Assembly: GCA_025642065.1 (NCBI GenBank)
Contig: JAODUP010000574.1
Span: 186,001 to 250,000 of the forward strand
Length of the DNA stretch: 64,000 bases
DNA from: Paralvinella palmiformis
Lineage: Eukaryota > Annelida > Polychaeta > Terebellida > Alvinellidae
Direction: 5' to 3'
Shown here: positions 51,101 through 63,639 of the stretch, piece by piece
Layout: the number at the start of each line of letters is the position of its first letter
Position numbering within the stretch: the first letter of the stretch is position 1
Position numbers and translations under genes: made by a program
The notes under the pieces: model-generated
Database searches by the model: none
What the model saw: only the letters and a program-made list of their open reading frames with translations
Told to the model about the DNA's origin: nothing

Positions 51101-53626
51101 AGACATTTTATCACAATATTATCTATACCAAAACACTGACATATGTATTCGTGTATATTTTTGTTTAGTTTACGTGATGTTTAATATTTTATAGCCTAGA
51201 TTTAGACAATAAGCTATCCAGTCAGGAGGATATACTCTCCTATCTGCAGTATAACATGGACGCTCAAGTGTGTAATCTGAGTAGTGTTATAGTTTATGAC
51301 AATGAATACCAGAAGAAACAATGTTCCCCTGGGAGGAAATGGGGCGAAGATGATGTGCATCTATCAACGTTCTATCTGCAGAGGAAGCACCAGGGAAATC
51401 ACCACAGCAGCCTTAGCTCAAATTTCAAACAACCACAAAGCCAACTAATGGCACCCCCCACACTCCATGGATTCTCAAGGTGTTGAAATATGCAGAAACT
51501 ATAACTTCAGTAATTGCTTCAGAACACAGTGTCAATTCTCTCATGCCTGTTTGATCTGTAAGATGAAGGGTCATAATAAAGCCAACCACAGGTCAATCCT
51601 GGGTCAGACCACCCCTGGTCAAGCTCCTCAGGTGCAATAGGATACACAGATGAAGACATCCAACCCCTTCTTGATTGCCTTTCTTTATGGGAAAGTGAGT
51701 TATCTACTGATCCAGACCAGGACTTTTTGCTAAGTGGACTAAAGTATGGATTCCGGATAATTGATGAGGGTTCACAGTTGGTTGATGTTGAGTGTACAAA
51801 CTATAAATCTGCCACCTGCCCGGAAAACAGAGAAAGAGTTGAAAAGCAATTGAAAGCTGAGATATCAAAGGGACCAGCCATAAACCCAAGCTCTTGGTGC
51901 CATTCCGAAATCCCAATTAGTCATCAGACCTTGGATTAATTAGACTGCTCCAGGCCATAAGGAGCTAGCATTAATCATTATGCAAACCCAGGGAAACATA
52001 CATTGGGGTCTGTTGATTCAGCTTTCAGTAGATTATCACCCAATGCCTGGATGTGTAGTTTGGATATTAAATCGGCCTACTGCCATGTGGGAATGCACCA
52101 GAGCCAGTACAAAGTGACAGGGCTTAAGTATAACTTCACGGGGGATAAGTATTATACTATATCTTATCACACTCAGCTCATGTTTGGAGCATCTCAATCA
52201 GTTGGCTGTTTTCACAGAATCACACAGAGCATAGTAAGAAGATCAGAAGGAGAAGCTATTACTCAATGATATGTTATCTGGATGATTTTCTTTGTATTGA
52301 AAAAACAAAGCAAAGATATCAAGAGGCAATGGAGACTCTTCAGGAATTACTCTCAATGCTTGGCTTCACCATAAACGTCAGCAAGTAAATACCACCCACA
52401 CAGCGTATTGTGTTCCTGGGTATATATATAGATAGTGTAAATAGAACACTATCTATTCCTGTTGAGAAGCTTAATGAAATGAGAAAAGTTTCGGCGCTAT
52501 GGCAGAAAAAGCTCAAAGCATCAAAACTTGAATTGCAAAGCATATCAGCAAATTAGCAGGGGATGCAAGGTGCATAAAGGCCATATGCCCTGCACTGCTA
52601 TCTCTCATCAACTTACAAGCTAAGCTGCACAATCGTTTACATCACATACGACTCACTAGCGCAGTGAGATTGGACTTCTATAGATGTTGCAATCAATTCA
52701 ACCAAGAAAAATTGTCTGGTTAGGGGCCCATCCATGATTATCAGCATTTTCACAAGTGTACAAAACATACACATTCCCTTCCCCTTGAAATTGTATACAG
52801 GTAAATACTAAAAATCTTAATTAAACTTCTGATAGTGTTTGACAGGTGGTGTCAGCAGTAGTTTTAAAGGTTTACCTGTCTTGTGATGTGGTGATGTGTG
52901 TGAGAGAGATTTCATGAGGTTCATGCCATAACTATGGTGGTCAAACATCAGGCTTTGTGGCGGACTGTACAGCTCTTGAGCCAGTCATCCTCCATCCTGC
53001 GCCAGCTTAAGTCGGACCTATTTTGATCTTCACATATTGTAACAGGACCTTAATTTATCAGAAGAATCACCACCCATGTACAGAAAACTCTTAGTCAACA
53101 GAAAACTTCTGGAGATGGCAAGTAAAAGAGAGAAATACAAGAAATAAGCAGTTCATGACAGGCTACCTTTGTATTTTTGAAATAAGGGAACTTACAGCAC
53201 ATCTACTTCAATTGGATTAGAAATAAATATTGATATTCATTTATTTTACTTCTGTGTAATAATAAAAGGTGTTTCTAAATGCACTATGTGTATGTGCACA
53301 CAGCTCTGTGTGCACATGTGTGGTAAGTTGGCCTATAACCATGTCCTCCTTTTGGGAGCACCATGTCCTCCTTTTTAGAAAATTAGAAAGGGTCACCTTG
53401 GGCTTACCCCTCTCCCCAACATAGAGTTTGTAAACTTGCAAAATGTTTGATAATTATGGATGGCCAATTAAGCTTCCAGATTGATTAGTTATAAATATAA
53501 AATACATCATCAATTAATGTCTATTAATCTAGCAAAGCAGTTCATTTTTTTCATTTATATCAACTGCATACATAGTCTCTTCCTATATCACAATCTGTTA
53601 TAAATAAAAGCAAATATGTGTTTGTT

Positions 53627-53659
<33 letters not shown>

Positions 53660-56600
53660 TCTCCAGGTGGCAGCACTTTATGGTGGCTAACTGATGTTTC
53701 CTTGTGTTATTGAAGTTCTTATAGCTCTCTGTAAAGTTTCTTTTTAATGTTTGTCTTTGTGTTTCTCAAAACATTCTGACAAAAGTGTCATAAACTGAAG
53801 TGGATACAACATTGGTTGGGGCTATGATTGTTAATTATTAAAATTCCCTTTTTATCATTCTAAACCCTTAGTTTTGTGGGCTAAAGTTTTAAAGTCCACA
53901 CATAGTTATATCAGAGCTAGTAACTGACCATTCAGATTGTAAAACGAATGCTGTAAAGGTGAATTACTTCATGAAGCTACCAATATTAGAATTCATTTAG
54001 CAGTGTAGCTTCTGTTTTACCAATTCGTTTAAAGCCAACTAATTAATAAAAACAGGTTTTGTATTAGTTTGTTTTAGGGTCATTTACTGTAATGAGCTGT
54101 TTTGGGACTATTTTGGTATGTTCAGTGATGGCCAGCTGTCATCTATTAATTTAGGTGCATATCTTATTTGAATTACATCTGTCATATGCCAGTACATGGT
54201 AACTTAGTTATATTGTGTTGTTAGATTGCGTTAGTATGTTGTGTTATCTTATGATATAATGTGTTATTGTTGAGTTATTATATTGTGTTAATATGTCATG
54301 GTATTGTTAGTTTATTGTTACTGTGGTATTATTATATTAATGTGTTGTGTTAAGTTAGTGTTATTATATCATGTTATTATATCATGTTATTTAGGTTGAA
54401 GGGATGTTGGCAGCTGTTGATGCTACAAAAGAAAAGGATTTAGGTGACAAATATAATGTAAAAGGATTCCCTACAGGTAAATTATATCTATCTCTCTGTA
54501 TCTATCTATCTATCTCTTATCTCCCTCACTATCTCTCAGCTAATTCGTCTCTTCACAAAATTTGATAGATTTTATAGAATGTGTTCTGTTTCATTCAATA
54601 TCCAGTACATTTATTTTGTTTCAATATTTTTATCAAATTTCTCTCAGTATATTTATCAGTGAAAATGAATGATTACATCATGGACACACAATTACAGCAG
54701 TCAATCACAACCAATCACATGGCTTATTAATAATTTATTAGCAACAATGGCATTCTCTGTCCAAAGGAAATTACCAATATAATTCAGTTCAGAATTGTTT
54801 CAACTATATAGAGCTGATTATAGATATTGGAACCACTAGTACCCACTGTAGATATGACAGTTACAGATTTTGGAACCACTAGTACCCGCTGTAGATATGA
54901 CAGTTACAGATATTGGAACCACTAGTACCCGCTGTAGATATGACAGTTACATATATTGGAACCACTAGTATCCGCTGTAGATATGACAGTTACAGATATT
55001 GGAACCACATGTTCCCGCTGTAGATATGACAGTTACAGATATTGGAACCACTAGTACCCGCTGTAGATATGACAGTTATAGATATTGGAACCACTAGTTC
55101 CTCACTGTAGATATGACAGTTATAGATATTGGAACCACTAGTACCCGCTGTAGATATGACAGTTACAGATATTGGAACCACATGTTCCCACTGTAGATAT
55201 GACAGTTATAGATATTGGAACCACTAGTACCCGCTGTAGATATGACAGTTACAGATATTGGAACCACTAGTACCCGCTGTAGATATGACAGTTACAGATA
55301 TTGAAACCACTAGTACCAGCTGTAGATATGACAGTTATAGATATTGGAACCACATGTTCCCGCTGTAGATATGACAGTTACAGATATTGGAACATGTTCC
55401 GCTGTAGATATGACAGTTAGTGTACATTGGGCATGAATATTTTTAAATGCACTCTATACTGTAAACAAACTCTACAAAACATGGAGTCTTTTGTCTATCC
55501 ATGACTGGGTATTTATTTTATTTTATCACTGTTTGAATATTAAAATGACGACTTTGATTAAAGAAATAATAGATTTTTTTTCTAAAGTTTTGTTGTTGTC
55601 TTATGAGACATAATTACGATGACAATTTGTTATTATCATATAAATAATATGTTGTTTTTCTCTTCATATTTTACCCATCACTGTTCCAGTGAAGTACTTC
55701 CAGTAAGTATTGGTGTTTTTGTTTAGAACTGTTGTATTAAGTAGTTTCTTCTCTGATTTAACTCCTCGTAGGATCATCATTTAGAATTGGAACATAGTAT
55801 CTTTATCTCTATCTATCTATATATTTGTCTATCTCTTCCCCGTCTTAAGATGAATGTCCCACAAAAGAGTGGATTATCCTACAATCTTGATCAAACACAT
55901 TTTGTTTGAACCATTTATCTACCATTAAAATTGATAACTGCATCATTATCTTAACCTGTGTCATCATGAGACTGTTAAACGAAGAGACAAATGGTAAAGT
56001 TGAAGTGATCTTAATAACTACGAGTCACACATTTGGGAAATGCTAACAACTAAACCTTTACTGTAATGACTACACTTTCACACAACAGACTACTATAATG
56101 TGATATACAGGATAATGTGATATACAGAATAGTCGAGTCTCGTGAAATAAATGTTGGAAAGTTGACTTTGACAAATCTACGACGAAAAGTGAAAAGATTC
56201 AATGATTTATACTTCACATTGAACATAGGAGTCAAATAATACAAATTGGAGAAGCTGTGTAGCTACGTAGAGCAGTCTTCCCACAGACCCCAAGAAAACA
56301 AAAGTTACAAAAACTTTGTATTCTGGAAATTGCCATCCACCATTGTCCATTAAAACTCTTTTAGATAAGCCTGTGCTTGGGTTTCTTCAATAAATGCCAA
56401 CCAAATACATAATATTGTCTCTTTTCAAACTGGACTTTTTAATGTGTGGTTAATCGTGTTCACGCTTTGACATAATTTATAATTTATGTGAACATGTTTG
56501 TATGTCCTTGAAATTTGAAATGAAAGAGAAATATCCCTTGAAATTTAACTGAAAATTGTTTAGTTATGTATTTTTACATCTACCAGATGTTCGTACTTCA

Positions 56601-58603
56601 TAGAGGATCTAATTAATAGAACTATTAGAGTTATTAAAACTATTGACATCTTGCTAAATCATCTTTTATTTCAAAATATTCCAGGGTGTAATGCATAAAT
56701 CCCTGATTTTTTTAATGATAATGATCTCCATCTATCTAAATTCTTTTATCATTATGATTTCTATCCCTGCAGAATTACTAATTAGATATGTTTTTTCCAA
56801 TATTTCAAATCAGTACATCAAAAATAGTAAATTATGGCATATTATAAGTTATGTATTATTGATAATGTCTGTGTGATTCGTAAGTGGCATGTGCATTGCA
56901 TGATCCTAAATTATGTTGCAGTTTGTGGGTCAGCAATGCCACGTACACAATGAACTAGCATGGAGTAACAAATACATTCATTTGTAAATTCATGCTTTTT
57001 GAGGATTTGTAAGAATGGATCAATTTATTAATTCTTCTGATGGTTTCGGGAAACATCCATTTTTTAATGTTAAATATAGCATTTTCTTGTTTATTTTATG
57101 TTAATTGATGGCATTATTATGAATAATCAGCTTTCATTACTGGATAAATCTGAAACTATCGGGTAATATAACAGAATTATTGTAGTTCAAATCAGATTAT
57201 GTGAGACCCACCAACATGGCCAATGAACATTTATTTACTCAACTGCTGTCTGAATAGCAAATGTACAGTGGTCACTCGGTTATCATGATGTTAAGTATTA
57301 TATATTATATGTTACAGACCATCACTGCAAAATGTAAACAAAACAGTGACAAATAAATCTTTATTTTTGACAAAATATAGCATATTGTTGAAAAAATACA
57401 GCTACCAATGCTTTTGGGGCACAGATGTCAAACCTTGTAGTGAAAAATGTAGAACTGAATCCACAAACAGAGTTCCGTTAGATTAGATGGCTAAGCGGAT
57501 GTGGAAGTCATCTGTTAACAAAGAGACACTTTGTGCCACTTTCTGTGGTGCTGTGGCTGTTGTACTTTGACAGACAGATGATGATGATGATAGCCATGTT
57601 GAGTCATCCCAGTCTAACTACAGATGATCATTTAATTTATATCTTCATTAGCATTTATTATTATTATTATTTAGTTTTTATATATTAAGGTATTAATATT
57701 TATTATGTCTTGTCATGAAGTAGATTATTTTCTCAAAATATGTCTAACAAGGACTCAATTCTGCTTCATTTTATTGTTGTTAGTTGCTATATAATTGTAT
57801 ACGTTTCTCTTTTAGAAATAGTGAAGAGGCATGGGACTTTAATGAAAGAACAGCCAGCAAAATAGTAGAATTTATGAAAGAGTGAGTATTGTGTGTGTGT
57901 GTGTGTGTGTGTGATTTATTAGTTTGTATATGCCACTCAACATAGATCTGAGGTGAATGTTTTAGACAGTTTAACACAAAAATAACTCCAATTAGTGTTA
58001 AATTGATCTGGTTTAGTGTAAAACACACACCACTATATAAAGACAGATGTCTATAATTAGATAAAGACAGATGTCTATAATTCTATAAAGAGAGATGTCT
58101 ATAATTCTATAAAGAGAGATGTCTATAATTCTATAAAGAGAGATGTCTATAATTATATAAAGACAGATGTCTATAATTATATAAAGACAGATGTCTATAA
58201 TTATATAAAGACAGATGTCTATAATTATATAAAGACAGATGTCTATAATTATATAAATACAGATGTCTATAATTATATAAAGACAGATGTCTATAATTAT
58301 ATAAAGTCAGATGTCTATAATTATATAAAGACAGATGTCTATAATTATATAAAGACAGATGTCTATAATTATATAAAGACAGATGTCTATAATTATATAA
58401 AGACAGATGTCTATAAAGACAAATGTCTATAATTCTTTAACACGTTTAAGAATGTAGTATGAACTAAATTGCTAATGTGACAAATTTACTGGTTTTTATT
58501 TATCTGACCTGACCACATTTTAACTGATCTCAGATTACACTTGTTTGTTGTTATAAGGCATCACTGTAATTAACTTTTAGTATTGATCTGTTATAAATTT
58601 ATC

Positions 58604-58645
<42 letters not shown>

Positions 58646-61600
58646 GTAATATATACACAAACACATACACACTCACAGACACAGTTGTTATCAGTAGGGT
58701 GTATTCATGGCCTAACTGGTAGTGTGGTTGACAACAACAGACCTCTAGCACCTGGGTTCAAACCCTGGCTGAGCTACGTCTGAACAGTGTTTCATCTTTC
58801 ACCTCGCCTCATTACAGTTGGTGCACTTAGCCTGAACATGAACAAGAGTAACCATAAAACAACAACCTTTATCTTTTTAAAATTCAAGTTTTAATAATAA
58901 TTATCATTTGCCGTTTTTAGTCCTCAGGAGCCACCACCACCACCACCCCCCGAGCCAGCATGGCAGGATATAGTAAGCGAGGTTCATCATCTAACAGATG
59001 ACACATTTAAGCCATTCCTAAAGAAGAAGAAGCACACTTTAGTTATGTTTTATGCTCCTTGTAAGTACAATAAGACATTATTATGTTAATCAGACTCCAC
59101 TAAGTTATTCACTATCCCATTCCATCATGGGTAGGGGCGCCTCCGTGGTCTAGCAGTAGCATACAGGACCACAGGTCACTATGACCTGTGTTCAAATCTC
59201 GGCGTGGGCATATCTGAATGTTGTTTCATCAATGACTTCACTTCATAACCTTTGGAGGTCACTCAGCCCATTTAGCCTACCTTATGTACAAAAGTGGCCA
59301 TAAAACATAAATCATCATCCATCCTGGGTAGTTGATATGTTATTTACTTGGCTATAAATGATTGGTTTGTTGTCCCCATAATTAGCAAATAGAAGCATGG
59401 TGTCTGGAGGGTTAGTGTGGCAGTTGATATATGCAATACACTGTAGACCTACAGGTGATGGGATCAAAATACAGTCTTGGTTGTGTCTGGAGGGTGTTTC
59501 ATCTGTCAGTAAAAAGCTTCAGACCATTTCATTTCTGTGGAGACTATCCCCTCAGCTGTGTCATAGGTTTTACCGGCTAAATGAACTGTGTGATTCCCCT
59601 AGGATGTTGATAATGGTGTTAGATCGTACAGGTTTAGACAGTTGAATGACGAAGAACAAATGTTGAGCAAGAGTCTTGGATGAACCTTCATAGGAGGCTC
59701 TTTGAACAGGGACAGTTTGTTACCTTTTGAATAGGATATTTTCATACCCAGTTTTCCTGTTTGAATATTATTTGGGATAACGAAGACGGTCTTCAGGATT
59801 GGTAGACTATTATCAGTCAGATCACTAGTCAGGAACATTTCAGTCATTACTCAATCAGGGACGTTAAGAAAGTACTATATTCTATACTATCATCAAAGTT
59901 AGGTATTAGTTATAAGATGTTCTCGACTGTATCTGGTATGTTATTCATGTATGTGTCTCCTTTGAGTCACTGATTACCAGTAATGATGTTATTGTGAATC
60001 AATCAGCATGTTAATTATAACATAACATGACTGGTAGCTTAATTATTGTTACAAACACAATGAAGTATTTTTCTGTATCACTCTATCTATTTCTATAACT
60101 CTGTATTTTTCTATATTTTGTTACTCTATACGACTCTCTATATTTCTCTACATTAGGGTGTGGACATTGTAAAAAAGCCAAACCAGAATTTGCTTCAGCA
60201 GCTGAGAAGTTAAAAGATGAACCTAAGGTAGGGTGTGTTTATGTGTGTGTGTGTGTGCATGCATGCGTGTGTGCTCACGTGATAAAGGTGCTGGCACTGA
60301 AGTTACATATGTGTTCAAAAGCAAATCGTACTTAATCTCATTTATATTATATCGGTATATGTTACATCATATTAATAGTGTTAAATAAATCTTGTTGTTG
60401 GTGTAGAGTAGATAGGTCAAGTTTGGATGAGTAGATTGATGTATTATCGTTGAACTGTTATGACTGACTGTGATAGTAACATAATCCATTGGTTTGTTGT
60501 GATTGACCACGGCCAGAAAAATGCTACTTCACCTTACTAGGCACTGGGTTGATCAAATTTAACATCCTACTAGTCTTACAAATATTTTTCAATGAGAAAG
60601 TTTATTAGCCCAAGAAAAACTACCCTAGATAGTAGGCCAGGATATGTATGCATTGATGCAATTAATAACTTCCACCCAAATGTGGCAACATTGTCAAATG
60701 GAATTTATCGTGAAGTATCATAAGTTGTGAGTACTCTGTGAAAACTATTGATATTTAATAGACACTGAATGATTTGGATGACTTTCTCAAGCTTTAACAG
60801 ATCAATAATAAAATTGGTACATTTAAATAAAACTGGTCTTTATTTGTGATGATGAAGATTAGTTTAGATTGATTGTCTTAAACATTTATCAGCATTATTA
60901 TCTATCCATAATTTCAGCATGTTTACGTATTCTGCAAATCACACACACACACACACACACAGAAGGATTGATCACAAGATAATCACACATTTTGGCTCAA
61001 AAAGACACTAGCCTGGTTTTCCTAGTATCTTGGATGAGTCCCAGGCTACTGATTTTTCCAGCCCTGGATTGACATTTATTAAAACTTAAATGTCCAGTTT
61101 TAAAAAGGTTTTGCTGTAAAAAGTGTAATTCCCTTTTCAAAAATATGTAGTTTAATTTTTTGCACTGTGTGTGTGCATGTGTGCGTGTGTGCGCGCACAG
61201 TAGATTCCTGTGCTTGGACCTTTTGTTCCAGCAATGGGTTTTATAATGTTATCTTATATTGTCTTTGTTCCATTTGATACATTCTCAATATTATATTTCT
61301 ACATCCCCAATAAGGCTATATGATAAGGTAATATGATTATTAATATTTTAGATAGCATATGCTGCCGTTGATTGTACAACACATACTACTACCTGTGGTG
61401 AACATGATGTTAATGGATATCCAACATTTAAATACTTCAATTATGGCAAGAATTCCATGAAATACACAGGAGGAAGGGAGGTGTGTATAGAATATTATTA
61501 GAGGGTTTATAAAATATTAACTGTTTTTATATGATTTATACTGGCTACTATCCCATACTTGTTTATCTATCAGTCTCTCTATCCCTTTGTCTTTTTATTT

Positions 61601-62369
61601 CCCTATTACCACTCTGAATCTGTCTTTATCTCCCCTATTTTATGTATCTATCTGTCTATCTCTTTTTTTGCCTATTTTTCTTATCCATTTCTTTCGGCAC
61701 CTCCGTGGTCTAACTGGTAGTGTGTTGGATCACAGATCACTACCACCTGAGTTCAAATCTCGACCTGGGCGTATCTGAAGGGTGTTTCATCTTTGACTTC
61801 ACTTCATTACCCGTGTACATTGCTCGCCCATTCAGCCTACTGTGTGCACAAAAGTGGCCATAAAACATCAGTCATCATCCTCATCATCATCTTATCTGTC
61901 TAGAAATCCGTTTCCATATTTTTCTGTTTTTTTTATAGATATAACCATTTTCTCATATCAAAATTTATATAATCTCTTACAATTTTTATATATATATATG
62001 GGTCTCACCAGACAGGAAAGTTTGAGAAAACCTAGAAATTAATAAGAACAATCAAAGAATTGTTTTAAATACTGATTAATAATAATAAATTTTAAAAGTT
62101 CAGTTAAAAGATAACGATTATCATTTCTGTTCTGGAATTTTTTATGAAATCCTTATCAGATTGATACAGGTATATGATATATTTGTATCTGTGGAAATAT
62201 GTACCTGTGTTTGATTTGTGCATTTTGGTTTAATTTTGAGTTATTTGTTTAATTGGCTCAGTCTACTCTTGCTTCATGATTTTGTGACACCTAAAGTATA
62301 TCCTGCCCAAATTAATGATCACTGTATGACCTTGTGGGGAGCTTACTTGTGAATTGTTAAGTACAATTG

Positions 62370-62405
<36 letters not shown>

Positions 62406-63481
62406 CATGTGTGTGTGTGTGCATGCATCCATGTGTGCATGTATAATTACCCTATACTACTACAGTCTTGGCAACTATTGTTTTCTTCAGGAGGTCGATT
62501 TCCTTAATTTTATGAAGGATCCACAGAACTCATTAACATCACCCCCAGCGGCTACACCATCACCAGCCATCTTCTGGTCTGATGCACCCGGACACGAACA
62601 TCTTCATCATCTCTCCGATCAAAATTTTGACATATTTGTCAAAGCACACAGATCGGTCTTGGTTCTATTTTACGCCTCATGTAAGTAACAAGTATTATTA
62701 GTATTTGATCGTTAGCAACTTACTGAAAATAGACATTCTGTATGGGCGTAAACAAAGATTCATTTAGGCCACCATTTTTTATAGTATCCATTATACAATT
62801 CAGTATTACATTAAGTGTATAACACATTCAACTAAAAGGCTAATTTAGTATTATCTTAACCAATAGGAGATCGTAGATTGTTTGGTTGTCGGTCTTCTCA
62901 GCTATTTTGTCATTAATTTTGAAATAAGTTATGTTGACTTATTTACAGCTGGGGCTCTTATTTATTTTTTCATTTTACTCATATTTGATATCGGGCCATT
63001 ATTTTACGAAGGCATCTCAGCTGTCACTAAAATGTTACATCTGTAGGAAATGACCTGTTTAATGGTTGGCTAACAGCCAAAACTAAGATGGGCCACTTGT
63101 TGATTACAGCATTAACCACACAACTGACAAACCATTAAAAATGACACCTACATCTATAGATGTGTCATTTGTCATAGTTCATTAGGAGTGTCTTCGTGGT
63201 TTAAATCGATAGCACGTCGGATCACAGATCACTACCACCTGAGTTAGAATCATCTTTGACTTCGCTTCATTACCTTTTGGATTACTGAATTTCTTGACCC
63301 TGAAATACCACCAACCATTAAGCCGACTTCTATAAATAAGAATAAGAATATTGACTCAAAGTATTGACTTAATGGCCGGGACCTATAGTAATCTTAAAAA
63401 TGTTAGTTGGTTGAGTCTGTCTTGTGCTGGTCAGTACATTAATAAGTCAATTGAAAGTGACAGGTTTACCAATCAGTATGT

Positions 63482-63532
<51 letters not shown>

Positions 63533-63600
63533 TTGTCATATTAGTATTATAATTTCCCTATAGACTTTTTTGGTGTCTATATATAAATATTACTAACCAT

Positions 63601-63639
<39 letters not shown>

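Noticed and set aside
51704..51916. 70-codon minus-strand frame
   Set aside because: It is the antisense of the DIRS-like reverse transcriptase region.
58036..58438. 24-bp repeats with a small hairpin, CRISPR-like at first sight
   Set aside because: Pure tandem repeat without spacers or cas genes, inside a PDIA5 intron.
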